Assembly (NCBI RefSeq): GCF_023898865.1 | Contig: NZ_JAGSOV010000011.1 | Span: forward strand, 186,001 to 250,000 | Source of the DNA: Pseudonocardia humida | Lineage (GTDB): Bacteria > Actinomycetota > Actinomycetes > Mycobacteriales > Pseudonocardiaceae | Direction of reading: 5' to 3' | DNA: 64,000 bases | Shown: one piece after another, positions 34,740 to 42,944 of the stretch | Layout: every line of letters begins with the position of its first letter | Position numbering within the stretch: position 1 is the stretch's first letter | The notes under the pieces: model-generated | What the model saw: only the letters and a program-made list of their open reading frames with translations | Told to the model about the DNA's origin: nothing | Database searches by the model: none | Translations under genes and position numbers: made by a program

Positions 34740-35111
34740 GTGCCCGCCACCGCCGAGTTCCCGTCGTACCACCGCCCGGTCCCGGACGAGTTCGACCCGC
34801 ACGAGCTCGCCGCGCTGCGGGGCGCCCTGCGGGCCGAGCGCCGCTTCCGCATCGAGCAGCTGGCGGTCCCGGCGTCCGCGGCGGCCCAGCCGGGCGGCGC
34901 CGCGCTGGCCGAGGTGCGCGCCGCCGTCCTGGACGGGGCGCACCGGGCGCTGGCCGACATCGACGACGCGCTCGCCGCGATGCGACTGGGCCACTACACA
35001 CGCTGCCGGGGCTGCGCCGGGTCGATCCCCGCGGCGCTGCTGCGGGCCATCCCCCGCACCCGGCTCTGCCCGACCTGCCACGCCACCGGCACCGATCCGG
35101 GTTCCCGGTGA
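34740..35111 (+). CDS. TraR/DksA-type C4 zinc-finger protein
   Basis: A 123-residue protein with a helical N-terminal half (LAALRGALRAERRFRIEQLAV, LADIDDALAAMRLGHYTRC) and a C-terminal zinc ribbon, CRGC then CPTC separated by 19 residues, as in DksA/TraR family proteins that bind the RNA polymerase secondary channel. GTG 34740 follows AAGGAGG at 5 bases. Function in actinomycetes is not settled. Convergent with the MarR gene. Confidence 0.8.
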   Translation: MPATAEFPSYHRPVPDEFDPHELAALRGALRAERRFRIEQLAVPASAAAQPGGAALAEVRAAVLDGAHRALADIDDALAAMRLGHYTRCRGCAGSIPAALLRAIPRTRLCPTCHATGTDPGSR

Positions 35112-35147
35112 GCCTGCGTCACGGCGGCGACGAGCACGCTGCCGGGG

Positions 35148-35609
35148 CTAGGCGACGGAACCCCCGGCCCCGTCCGGTGGGTCGCTCCAGAGCGGCAGGG
35201 TGAGCACCGAGCGCATCCGGTGCAGCTCGGCGCGGTGCAGCGCGCTCAGCCGGGCCAGGACGCGCTCGCCCACCGCGGTCAGCAGCACCCGGACCAACCG
35301 CTTGTCGTCCGGGTCCGGGCCGCGCTCGACCAGGCCCTCGGCCTGCGCGCGGTTGATCAGCTCGACCACGCTGTGGTGGCGCAGCTGGAGCCGCTCGGCG
35401 ATCTCGCGCACGGTCGCCCAGTCGCGGCCGGGGAAGCCCTTGAGCGCCAGCAGCAGCTGGTACTGCTGCGGCGTGAGCCCGTCGCGGCGCACCGTCTCCT
35501 CGCTGAAGCGCAGGTAGCGCCGGATCCCGGAGCGGAACTGGGCCAGCGCCTCGAAGTCGCGCTTGGACAGCGGCGCCGCCCCGTCCGCCTCGCTGCTCAT
35601 GGGCCGCAT
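35148..35609 (-). CDS. MarR family transcriptional regulator
   Basis: A 153-residue MarR protein with the winged helix at about 45-120 (LTPQQYQLLLALKGFPGRDWATVREIAERLQLRHHSVVELINRAQAEGLVERGPDPDDKR). ATG 35609 follows GGGAG; a second ATG at 35600 is possible. It is divergent from the DUF3040 gene and the gap contains two TATCGT/ACGATA palindromes, so autoregulation and control of DUF3040 are likely. The 5' in-frame extension into that gap is not used. Confidence 0.9.
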   Translation of the reverse strand: MRPMSSEADGAAPLSKRDFEALAQFRSGIRRYLRFSEETVRRDGLTPQQYQLLLALKGFPGRDWATVREIAERLQLRHHSVVELINRAQAEGLVERGPDPDDKRLVRVLLTAVGERVLARLSALHRAELHRMRSVLTLPLWSDPPDGAGGSVA

Positions 35610-35650
35610 CCCATCACTCCCTCGGACCGGGCCGTCGACGCGCACTGTTG

Positions 35651-35680
35651 TATCGTAATACGATGTATCGTGGTACGATA
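35651..35680. promoter_or_regulatory. two MarR operator palindromes between marR and DUF3040
   Basis: Site 1 TATCGTAATACGAT (35651-35664) and site 2 TATCGTGGTACGATA (35666-35680) lie side by side, centred 15-16 bases apart, in an AT-rich patch. The same palindrome occurs at 6581-6595 ahead of a decayed DUF3040 copy. Confidence 0.75.
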
Positions 35681-35722
35681 GCCCTCCCGGTCCGGTCGTG
35701 GTCACATCCCACGGAGGTTCCC

Positions 35723-36004
35723 ATGCTCAACGATCACGAGCGACGGGTGCTGCGCGAGCTCGAACGCCGCACCGCCGCCGACGATCCGGAGTTCGCCAGG
35801 ACGTTCACCACCCGGATGCCCCGCGCGGGCCACCCCGCCGAAGCCCCGGCCATCGCGGCCGTCGTGGTCGTGTTCCTGCTGGGCGTCCCGCTGCTGCTGG
35901 CCGGGTCGGTCGCCGGCGCGCTGGCGGTCACCGTGACGACCGGGTTGATCTGGTGGGCGTGGCACGGCTCGTCGCGGACCACCGACCGGCACCCGCGCAC
36001 CTGA
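35723..36004 (+). CDS. DUF3040 membrane protein
   Basis: A 93-residue protein with the DUF3040 N-terminus (LNDHERRVLRELERRTAADDPEFARTF) and two closely spaced membrane segments (IAAVVVVFLLGVPLLLAGSVAGALAVTVTTGLIWWAW). Function unknown. ATG 35723 follows GGAGG at 5 bases. Preceded by a double MarR operator; a frameshifted copy exists at 6641. Confidence 0.88.
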   Translation: MLNDHERRVLRELERRTAADDPEFARTFTTRMPRAGHPAEAPAIAAVVVVFLLGVPLLLAGSVAGALAVTVTTGLIWWAWHGSSRTTDRHPRT

Positions 36005-36067
36005 GTCGCAGGCCCGCGGCAGGGCGACCGCGGCCGAGGGCTGATCGCGCCCCGCACCCGGCGGGAG

Positions 36068-37996
36068 CTACTCGGCGTCGAGGAGGATCCCGGCGAAGAA
36101 GTCGGCCAGTGCCTCGTGCGCGTGCAGCGGGAGCACGTTCGCGACGTGCTGGTCCGGGCGGACGACGACCACGCAGCCGGCCTCCCGGTCGACGCCGCGC
36201 AGGTCGAAGACGTCGGCGGCCTTCGGGTCGGGGCAGAACGCCTTCTCGTAGTCGACCAGGCCGAACCGGCCCTTGCGCGGCAGCAGGACCGCCGGCATGC
36301 GGTCGACGGCCAGGTCGCGGTGCCCCTGCTGGAAGACGGCGCGGACGTCGATGACGGAGTCGGGGTCGTCCCCGCTCGGCGTGTGGCGCGCGATCGGGGA
36401 CGCCCCGGAGGCCAGGAACTCGCACAGCCGCCGCAGGCGGGAGTCCCCGCCGGTCGGGTCGGCGCGGTCGGCGAAGGCGTAGAGGCGCCAGGCGCCGTCG
36501 GCCCGGGCGACGTGGCCGAGGTGGACCGGTTTGGCGTCGGCCAGCCGCACGACCGGGGCCGAGTGGAAGCGCATCCCGATCGGGAAGCCCGCCGCGAGGT
36601 GCGCGAACGCCGGCTCAGCGGTGATCATCGAGGGGTCGTACCGGGTCGCGACCCCGGCGGTGAAGCGGCCCTGGGTGACGAAGTACCGCTGGAACTCCGC
36701 CGGGTCCACGCCGCCGCCGGAGTCGTCGCCGTCCTCCGCGGGCCGGGCGCTGAACATCGCGGCGAACTCGCGGTCGAAGTCGATGAGCTGCTGGGCGATC
36801 TGCCGGCGCTCCGCGGAGTAGGTGTGCAGCAGCTCGGGCCGGGCCCGCCCGCGCAGCACCGCCGCCAGCTTCCAGCCGAGGTTCCAGGTGTCGGCCATGG
36901 ACACGTTCATGCCCTGGCCGGCCTTGGCGCTGTGGGTGTGGCAGGCGTCGCCGGCGATGAACACCCGGGGGACGCGGGTGGGCACCTCCTCCTCCGGGAC
37001 GTCGTCGAACTTGTCGCAGAGCCGCTGGCCGATCTCGTAGACCGACCACCACCCGACGTCCCTGACCTGCACCGTGTACGGGTGCAGGATCCGGTTCGCG
37101 ACCTCGGCGAGCTTCTCCGGGGTGGCGGCGCGCCGGTCCCGCAGCTCCTCGTCGCGGACGTTGTCCAGCTCGATGTAGAACCGGACGAGGTGGCCGCCCT
37201 CGCGCGGGATGATCAGGATGTTGCCCTGGTTCGCGGAGTGGATCGCGCACTTGAGCCGGACGTCCGGGAAGTCGGTGACCGCCAGGACGTCCATGACGCC
37301 CCACGACTGGTTCATCGGGTCGCCGACCAGCTCGCGGCCGATCGCGGTCCGCACGCCGCTGCGGGCCCCGTCGCAGCCGACGACGTACCGGGCCCGGATC
37401 GTCGAGGTCCGCCCCGTCTCCCGGGACCCCTCGACGTGGGCGAGGGTGACGGTCACCGGGTACTCGGCCGTCGCGCTCGTGTCGATCTCGACGGCGTCGG
37501 CCTGCAGGCCGTAGAACGGCCGCAACCTGCCGGCCGAGCGCTGCATGTGGTCGAGGAGGTGGGCGAGCATGCGGGCCTGGTTGACGATGACGTGCGGCAT
37601 CTCCGACAGGTCGTCCTCGACGTCCGGGACGCGCCCGGTCCGGATGATCCGCGTCCGGTCCCGCGGGTCGGGCCGCCAGAAGCTGACCTCGTTGACCTGG
37701 TACGCCTCGGCGACGAGGCGGTCGGCGAGGCCGAACGCCTCGAACATCTCCACCGTGCGGCAGGCGACCCCGTCGGCCTGGCCCACCTCCAGCGGACCGT
37801 CCCTGCGGTCGACGACCACTGTCCTGATGTCGGGGAAGTTCGCCAGCTGCGCGGCCAGCACCAGACCGGCCGGACCGCAGCCGACGACCAGCACGTCGGC
37901 CTCGTCCGGCAGGCCGGCCGGCCGCTGCGCGACCGAGGGATGCGGCTCCGCGACGAACGGGTCGCCGGGCCTGTAGCCGTTGAGATGGAACTGCAC
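36068..37996 (-). CDS. FAD-dependent aromatic-ring monooxygenase (phenol/3-hydroxybenzoate hydroxylase type)
   Basis: A 642-residue class A flavoprotein monooxygenase that hydroxylates phenolic substrates with NADPH and O2. FAD motif VLVVGCGPAGLVLAAQL is at about residues 34-50, the DG motif appears as VVGCDGARSGVR, and the GD motif is GDACHTHSAKAGQGMNVSMADTWNLGWKLA. The C-terminal ~170 residues form the thioredoxin-like domain found in phenol 2-monooxygenase and MobA (3-hydroxybenzoate 4-monooxygenase). ATG 37996. A truncated MarR gene lies just upstream, its probable former regulator. Confidence 0.9.
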   Translation of the reverse strand: MQFHLNGYRPGDPFVAEPHPSVAQRPAGLPDEADVLVVGCGPAGLVLAAQLANFPDIRTVVVDRRDGPLEVGQADGVACRTVEMFEAFGLADRLVAEAYQVNEVSFWRPDPRDRTRIIRTGRVPDVEDDLSEMPHVIVNQARMLAHLLDHMQRSAGRLRPFYGLQADAVEIDTSATAEYPVTVTLAHVEGSRETGRTSTIRARYVVGCDGARSGVRTAIGRELVGDPMNQSWGVMDVLAVTDFPDVRLKCAIHSANQGNILIIPREGGHLVRFYIELDNVRDEELRDRRAATPEKLAEVANRILHPYTVQVRDVGWWSVYEIGQRLCDKFDDVPEEEVPTRVPRVFIAGDACHTHSAKAGQGMNVSMADTWNLGWKLAAVLRGRARPELLHTYSAERRQIAQQLIDFDREFAAMFSARPAEDGDDSGGGVDPAEFQRYFVTQGRFTAGVATRYDPSMITAEPAFAHLAAGFPIGMRFHSAPVVRLADAKPVHLGHVARADGAWRLYAFADRADPTGGDSRLRRLCEFLASGASPIARHTPSGDDPDSVIDVRAVFQQGHRDLAVDRMPAVLLPRKGRFGLVDYEKAFCPDPKAADVFDLRGVDREAGCVVVVRPDQHVANVLPLHAHEALADFFAGILLDAE

Positions 37997-38188
37997 TGTT
38001 CCGGCCTCCTCTGGGCGGTGGGCGCTACCGGTCGCGGGCGTCCCCGGGGAGAGTCTGCAGGCAGATCCGGCGGTCGATCACCCAGCCGACCCGCGGGTGT
38101 CCCGGTGGTCGTGCTCCTGCTGGCCGCCCTGCTGCCGCGGCTCGTCGTGCGGGTGGTCACGTGGTTCGAGAGAGGGCGCGTCCGGTGA
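37997..38188. other. intergenic stretch with a short hydrophobic + strand frame
   Basis: Between the monooxygenase start and the MarR remnant. The + strand at about 38106-38188 encodes a 27-residue hydrophobic end (VVVLLLAALLPRLVVRVV) finishing with TGA; it may be a C-terminal gene remnant or a tiny membrane peptide. No ribosome site supports it. Confidence 0.3.
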
Positions 38189-38530
38189 TCACGGCGCCGG
38201 GTCGTCGGTCGCCGGGGCATCGCCGAGCGCCCGCTCCCCCAGTTCCCGCGCGAACCGCTCCAGCAGGTCGGTGAGCGCCGCGCGGTCGGCGGCGGGCCAG
38301 TCGCGCAGCATGTCGGTGAACACCGCCGCACCCGCCGCGTCCATCCGGCTGCGCACCCGGCGCCCGCGCGGAGTGGCGCGCACGAGGACGCCCCGCCGGT
38401 CGCGCGGGTCCGGCCGGCGCTCGACCAGCCCGCGCTCCTCCAGCCTGCGCACCTGCATCGTCATCGTCGACTTGTCCACGCCCTGCCACTCGGCCAGTTC
38501 GGAGACCCGCAGCGGCCCCGAGCCGGCTTC
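38189..38530 (-). pseudogene. MarR family regulator lacking its N-terminus
   Basis: Encodes the second half of a MarR winged helix (GPLRVSELAEWQGVDKSTMTMQVRRLEERGLVERRPDPRDRR) and C-terminal dimerisation helix, but the ~45 residues that should precede it are missing. No ATG, GTG or TTG start with a ribosome site lies before the recognition helix; the only upstream in-frame GTG (38656) falls inside the divergent PucR gene. The cut coincides with the promoter-like sequence of the PucR gene at 38532-38557. Confidence 0.6.
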
Positions 38531-38531
38531 C

Positions 38532-38557
38532 GCGTGATCTCGGTGCCGCTCGGGTAC
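38532..38557 (+). promoter_or_regulatory. candidate SigB-class promoter (GCGT-N16-GGGTAC)
   Basis: GCGT at 38532 and GGGTAC at 38552 with a 16-base spacer, 54 bases ahead of the PucR-type regulator at 38611. It sits at the truncation point of the MarR gene. Confidence 0.35.
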
Positions 38558-38610
38558 CCGCGGCGTGGACGTGGCATGGTCGACGCTCCGACCGGACCAG
38601 AAGGGGCGCC

Positions 38611-39870
38611 GTGGCGCAAGGACGGGACCAGCGCTCGAACCCGCATCAGGGGCCACCGGTGGCCGAGTCGGGCTGGCTGGCCGAGGTCGCCCGCGCGGCC
38701 GGACGCGAGGCCGGGGTCCCGGTCGAGCTCCTCGGCGAGTACCTCGCCCTGCTGGCCGACGCGGCCGTGACCGGGCGCAAGCCGCACCGCGCCGAGCTCG
38801 ACGCCGTGGCGCTGCAGGGCAGGCGCGCCGCCGAGATGGGGGTGTCGGCGGGCAGCGTCGTGCAGCTCTACCTCTCCGCGGCCCGGCTGCTGTGGGGCAG
38901 GCTCCCCGCCGTCGTCCGCTCCCGCGACAGCGGCCTCGTCCGCGCCGCGGCCGACGCCGTCCTCTTCGTGGTCGACACCGCCGTGGCCGGGCTGGCCGAG
39001 GGCTACACCGAGGCCCGCAGGCAGCAGGTGCGCTGGGAGGAGACCCAGCGCCGCGAGTTCATCGAGGACCTCCTGCGCGGCGACGCCGACGTCGGCCGCC
39101 TGGTCGAGCGGGCCGAACCCTTCGGGCTGGACATGGCCCGACCCCACCAGGTCGCCCTGGCCGCCCCCACCGGCCGGCTCACCGGCACCGAGCCGATCGT
39201 CGGCGACCTGGAGCGGGCGGTGGTCAACCGGGAGGGCGACCGGGAGGTCCTGGTGGCGACCAAGGACGGCTGGATCGTCGTCGTCGCCCCCGCCGACCCA
39301 CCGCCGGCCGCCGGCGCCGCGGCGGACCGGCTCGGCGACTTCGTGCACGCCGAAGTCAGCCGGGCGACGGGCGCGGGTCCTTGGCGCGTCGCCGTCGGGC
39401 GGCCGTACCCGGGCGCCTACGGCGTCCCCCGCTCGTACGAGGAGGCCCGCGACGGGCTGGCGATGGCGGTGCGGCTGCGCCTGGACGCCCCGGTGATCCA
39501 CGCCGAGCAGCTGCTCACCTACCGGGTGCTGCTGCGCGACCAGCCGGCCATCACCGACCTGGTGCACGCGGTGCTGGGCCCGCTCGTGGGCGCCCGCGGC
39601 GGAGCGGAACCGCTGCTCGCCACCCTGGAGGCGTACGTCGCGACCGGCGGGGTCACCACCGAGACCGCGCGCCGGCTGCACCTCTCGGCGCGGGCCGTCA
39701 CCTACCGCCTCGACCGGATCGCCACGCTCACCGGATACCAGGCCACCGACCCCGCCCAGCGGTTCACCATGCAGGTCGCGGTGGTCGGGGCCCGGCTGCT
39801 GGGCTGGCCGGAGAACGGCGGCGCCTCCCCCGCCGGGGCGGCTCGCGAGGTGCCGCCGAGCCGGCCATGA
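38611..39870 (+). CDS. PucR/CdaR-type helix-turn-helix transcriptional regulator
   Basis: A 419-residue regulator. The N-terminal ~150 residues are helical (ELDAVALQGRRAAEMGVSAGSVVQLYLSAARLLWGRL), a degenerate GGDEF-like middle follows, and the C-terminal PucR HTH is LLATLEAYVATGGVTTETARRLHLSARAVTYRLDRIATLTG at about residues 330-375. Such regulators respond to purine or diacid metabolites. GTG 38611 follows AAGGGG. Divergent from the MarR remnant; target genes are not evident. Confidence 0.87.
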   Translation: MAQGRDQRSNPHQGPPVAESGWLAEVARAAGREAGVPVELLGEYLALLADAAVTGRKPHRAELDAVALQGRRAAEMGVSAGSVVQLYLSAARLLWGRLPAVVRSRDSGLVRAAADAVLFVVDTAVAGLAEGYTEARRQQVRWEETQRREFIEDLLRGDADVGRLVERAEPFGLDMARPHQVALAAPTGRLTGTEPIVGDLERAVVNREGDREVLVATKDGWIVVVAPADPPPAAGAAADRLGDFVHAEVSRATGAGPWRVAVGRPYPGAYGVPRSYEEARDGLAMAVRLRLDAPVIHAEQLLTYRVLLRDQPAITDLVHAVLGPLVGARGGAEPLLATLEAYVATGGVTTETARRLHLSARAVTYRLDRIATLTGYQATDPAQRFTMQVAVVGARLLGWPENGGASPAGAAREVPPSRP

Positions 39871-39954
39871 GCTCCCGCTCCCGCGGCGGTCACGGACGCG
39901 GCAGCGCCGGGCCGACGCGCCGGAGCGCTGATCTCCCGTGGCGAGTGCCGCCGA

Positions 39955-40455
39955 TCACCCGTCGACGGCGGAGGCCGGACGCACCAGGTAGGTGAAGCAC
40001 TGCTCGACCGCCGCCCGCACGTGCACCTCCCGGAGCCCGGGCACCGCGAGCAGCTCGTCGAGCGCCGGGCCGATGTCCTCGCCCGCGCCGACCGTGCGGA
40101 TCGCGTCGTAGTCCAGCGAGCCGTCGGCCCGGTAGCCGCGCAGCACGCGGGGCCCCGTGCGCACCTCGGGTGGCAGCCCGGCCCGCTCGTCGTAGCCCGG
40201 GCAGGCCCGCGCGTGCACGAAGACCGGGCCCACCTCGCGCCACGGCGACCGCTCGCGCAGCGGAGCGTGCGAGATCAGCACCACCTCGTCGGCCGCCGTG
40301 GCCCGGCGCAGGCAGCAGCGCAGCGGTGATCCGGCCGCCCCGAAGGGCGTCGGTTCGTTCCCGGCGACGTCGCGGCCGCGGCGCCGGACCCGCTCCAGCT
40401 CCTCGGCGGGGATGGCGTGCACGGTGAACGTGGCGGCGCGGGCCGTGGTCGTCAT
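39955..40455 (-). CDS. DUF1203 family protein
   Basis: A 166-residue protein matching DUF1203: FTVHAIPAEELERVRRRGRDVAGNEPTPF, PLRCCLRRATAADEVVLISHAP, GPVFVHARACPGY, VRAAVEQCFTYLVRPA. Several cysteines (adjacent CC and ACPGY) are conserved in the family; function unknown. ATG 40455 is preferred over an upstream GTG because the 5' extension reads as noise. Confidence 0.8.
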   Translation of the reverse strand: MTTTARAATFTVHAIPAEELERVRRRGRDVAGNEPTPFGAAGSPLRCCLRRATAADEVVLISHAPLRERSPWREVGPVFVHARACPGYDERAGLPPEVRTGPRVLRGYRADGSLDYDAIRTVGAGEDIGPALDELLAVPGLREVHVRAAVEQCFTYLVRPASAVDG

Positions 40456-40717
40456 GCCTCCACGGTGACAGCTCCACCGTCCGGATTCCGGCGGGAATCG
40501 GACGCCGGATCTCGGGTCCGCGCTCACCACGGATGAGCACGCCCCGCGCACGTCGGGGATCGGGCGACGAGGCGTGCAACCGCCGGGCCGCGGTGCGCAG
40601 CACGCAACGCCACCTCACGGCACCCGCGCCAGGGGGTTGCGTCGATACCCCTGGGGGGTGTAGACCGGAGTCGGCCGTTATACCCCCCTACCGTATGGGG
40701 ATCGAAGGAGACACGAC
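40456..40717. promoter_or_regulatory. promoter region of the copper operon with two CsoR-type sites
   Basis: ATACCCCTGGGGGGTGT (40645-40661) and ATACCCCCCTACCGTATGGGG-like sequence (40680-40700) are GC-palindromes of the CsoR class (TACCC...GGGTA) flanking a probable promoter. They resemble the site directly ahead of csoR at 41273-41289, so copper should induce this transcript too. Confidence 0.65.
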
Positions 40718-41254
40718 ATGCCTCGCCTGCACGCACTCGAGCCCGACCAGGCACCGTCGACGGCGCAGACCCTCCTGGCGGGCATCATCGACCGCCACGG
40801 CGATGCCGGACCCATGGTCCGCACGATGGCCCACTCGCCGGCACTGCTGCAGGGGTACCTCGACCTGTCCCGCGCGATGAAGCGCTCGGCGCTGCCCCGG
40901 CCGCTCAGCGAGAAGGTCTCCCTGGCCGTGCAGGAGTGGATCGGGTGCGCCCTGTGCCTCGCCGCGCACACCGCGGCGGGTCGCGCGGCCGGTCTCACCG
41001 ACACCGACATCGACCTGGCCCGGCAGGGCTCGGCCACCGACGCCCGCGAGGCGGCGCTGATCACCTACGCCGTCCGCGTCCTGACCGAGCCCGCCTCGAT
41101 CACCGACGCCGACGTGGCCGAGCTGCGCGGCCACGGCTGGAGCGACCGCGCCCTCGCCGACGTCGTCGGGCTGGTCGCGCTGAACCAGCTCACCGGCTCG
41201 TTCAACCTCGTCGCCGGCCTCGAACCCCGCACCGCCGTTCCGGCGAGCCCCTAG
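40718..41254 (+). CDS. AhpD-like carboxymuconolactone-decarboxylase-family protein
   Basis: A 178-residue helical protein with the AhpD redox motif CALCLAAH (Cys-x-x-Cys-x3-His) in EWIGCALCLAAHTAAGRAAGL. AhpD-type proteins are thiol peroxidase/disulfide-reductase adapters; this one is related to Cys-x-x-Cys peroxidase-like proteins. ATG 40718 follows AAGGAGA. Two CsoR-type sites immediately upstream place it under copper control, where it may answer copper-driven oxidative stress (inference). Confidence 0.85.
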   Translation: MPRLHALEPDQAPSTAQTLLAGIIDRHGDAGPMVRTMAHSPALLQGYLDLSRAMKRSALPRPLSEKVSLAVQEWIGCALCLAAHTAAGRAAGLTDTDIDLARQGSATDAREAALITYAVRVLTEPASITDADVAELRGHGWSDRALADVVGLVALNQLTGSFNLVAGLEPRTAVPASP

Positions 41255-41272
41255 CCCGCCCCTGCCGTGCCC

Positions 41273-41289
41273 TACCCCCCTAGGGTATA
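41273..41289. promoter_or_regulatory. CsoR operator TACCCCCCTAGGGTATA
   Basis: The palindrome TACCC-CCCTA-GGGTATA is a classic CsoR box, 23 bases ahead of the csoR start and overlapping the likely -10 TATATT. Binding of apo-CsoR here represses csoR-copZ-copA; Cu(I) releases it. Confidence 0.8.
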
Positions 41290-41311
41290 TTGGCCGGGAA
41301 GGAGGACGCAG

Positions 41312-41593
41312 ATGAACGGCTACACCGAGGACAAGGACGCGTACCTCAAGCGCATGCGACGCATCGAGGGCCAGGTCCGGGGCATCGCCAGGATGATCGA
41401 CGAGGACGAGTACTGCATCGACGTGCTCACCCAGGTCTCCGCGGTCAACAAGGCCCTGGAGGCGGTGGCCCTCGGCCTGCTCGACGAGCACCTGCGCCAC
41501 TGCGTCACCGAAGCCGTCGCCGAGGGCGGCGACGTCGCCGACCGGAAGGTCGCCGAGGCCGGCGCGGCCATCGCCCGCCTGGTCAAGTCCTGA
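41312..41593 (+). CDS. csoR: copper-sensing transcriptional repressor CsoR
   Basis: A 93-residue four-helix CsoR/RcnR family repressor (pfam Trns_repr_metal). The Cu(I) triad is complete: Cys35, His60 and Cys64 (DEYCIDVLTQ; DEHLRHCVTEA). ATG 41312 follows AAGGAGG. It heads the copZ - secreted protein - copA genes and has its own operator 23 bases upstream. Confidence 0.95.
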   Translation: MNGYTEDKDAYLKRMRRIEGQVRGIARMIDEDEYCIDVLTQVSAVNKALEAVALGLLDEHLRHCVTEAVAEGGDVADRKVAEAGAAIARLVKS

Positions 41594-41646
41594 ACCCCAG
41601 CACAACACCAACACCGCATCACCACCGCGAGGAAGGCAGTAGTTCG

Positions 41647-41856
41647 ATGAGCCAGACCAGCACCTACACCGTCACCGGCATGACCTGCGGGCACTGCGTC
41701 GCCTCGGTCACCGAGGAGATCACCGAGATCGACGGCGTCACCGACGTCGCGGTGGACCTGCCCACCGGCGCCGTGACCGTGACCGCCGACCAGCCGATCG
41801 ACCAGGCGCGGGTGCGCGCCGCGGTCGAGGAGGCCGGCTACCAGCTCGCCGGCTGA
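41647..41856 (+). CDS. copZ: copper chaperone CopZ (heavy-metal-associated domain)
   Basis: A 69-residue single HMA-domain protein with the metal motif MTCGHCVASV. It shuttles Cu(I) to the CopA ATPase. ATG 41647 follows GAGGAAGG upstream. Lies 53 bases after csoR and is followed by the secreted copper protein and copA. Confidence 0.95.
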   Translation: MSQTSTYTVTGMTCGHCVASVTEEITEIDGVTDVAVDLPTGAVTVTADQPIDQARVRAAVEEAGYQLAG

Positions 41857-41908
41857 TCCGACGCCGACCGGTCCCCGACCGGCCGGCGTCACCGAGACGG
41901 GAAGTGAC

Positions 41909-42925
41909 ATGAACACTGCAACGAAGCTCTCCGCCTACGGTGCGGCGCTCGCCCTGCTCATCACCGGGGCGTACGCCATCGGCACCGCTGTCGGTCCCCT
42001 CTCCACCGCCACCGCCGACGCGTCCACGAGCGCGGACGGCGGTCACGGTGCGATGTCCGGTGCGGCGCCCGCGGGCGCCGGGGCCGCCGGCCACGGGGAC
42101 AGCCACAGCGGCACCGTCGCGGAGACCGCATCGGACCTGCCCGGCGGACTGGCCTCGAGCAGGGGCGGCTACACCCTGACGCCCACCGACCCGACGCTCG
42201 CCACCGGAACCACCGACACCTTCGCCTTCCGCATCACCGGACCCGACGGCGCGCCCGTCACCGCGTTCGACGTCGAGCACGACAAGCGGATGCACCTCAT
42301 CGTCGTGCGCCGCGACACCACCGGCTTCCAGCACGTCCACCCGGAGATGGCCGCCGACGGCACCTGGAGCGTCCCGCTCACCGTGGACACCGCGGGCTCC
42401 TACCGCGCCTTCGCCGACTTCACGCCGACCGGCGGACCCGCCACCACCCTGGGCGTCGACCTGTCCGCGCCCGGCGCGTTCGAGCCGGTGGCGCACACCG
42501 CGAGCCGCACCGCCCAGGTCGACGGCTACACCGTCGAGCTCACCGGGGACCTCACCGCGGGGCAGTCGTCCCCGGTCACGCTCACCGTGAGCCGCGACGG
42601 GGTCCCGGTGACCGACCTGCAGCCCTACCTGGGCGCGTACGGGCACCTGGTCGCGCTGCGCGAAGGCGACCTGGCCTACCTGCACGTCCACCCCGAAGGC
42701 GCACCCGGCGACGGTGCCACCCCCGCCGGGCCGCAGATCGAGTTCGCCGCCCAGGTGCCCAGCGCCGGGACCTACCGGCTGTTCCTGGACTTCCAGCACG
42801 CCGGGGTGGTGCGCACCGCGGAGTTCACCGTGCCGACCGGCCCCGCCGGGTCCGCACCGGCACCGGCCGCGGAGCCGACGCCGGCGCACGTCGACCAGCC
42901 CGGCTCACCGAGCCACGGACACTGA
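41909..42925 (+). CDS. secreted His/Met-rich copper-binding-type protein
   Basis: A 338-residue exported protein: a signal peptide ([20 protein letters not shown], residues 6-25) then a His/Met-rich linker ([17 protein letters not shown]). Two beta-rich modules follow, with [19 protein letters not shown] and [10 protein letters not shown]; the C-terminus ends SPSHGH. The HVHPE repeats are probable metal-binding loops. Position between copZ and copA indicates extracytoplasmic copper binding or delivery. The family has no settled function. Confidence 0.85.
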   Translation: MNTATKLSAYGAALALLITGAYAIGTAVGPLSTATADASTSADGGHGAMSGAAPAGAGAAGHGDSHSGTVAETASDLPGGLASSRGGYTLTPTDPTLATGTTDTFAFRITGPDGAPVTAFDVEHDKRMHLIVVRRDTTGFQHVHPEMAADGTWSVPLTVDTAGSYRAFADFTPTGGPATTLGVDLSAPGAFEPVAHTASRTAQVDGYTVELTGDLTAGQSSPVTLTVSRDGVPVTDLQPYLGAYGHLVALREGDLAYLHVHPEGAPGDGATPAGPQIEFAAQVPSAGTYRLFLDFQHAGVVRTAEFTVPTGPAGSAPAPAAEPTPAHVDQPGSPSHGH

Positions 42926-42944
42926 CGGGGAAGGGACTCGAACC

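Noticed and set aside
36116..38188. A 690-codon + strand frame opposite the FAD monooxygenase
   Set aside because: Shadow of the monooxygenase; only the last 27 codons look protein-like and they lack a start.
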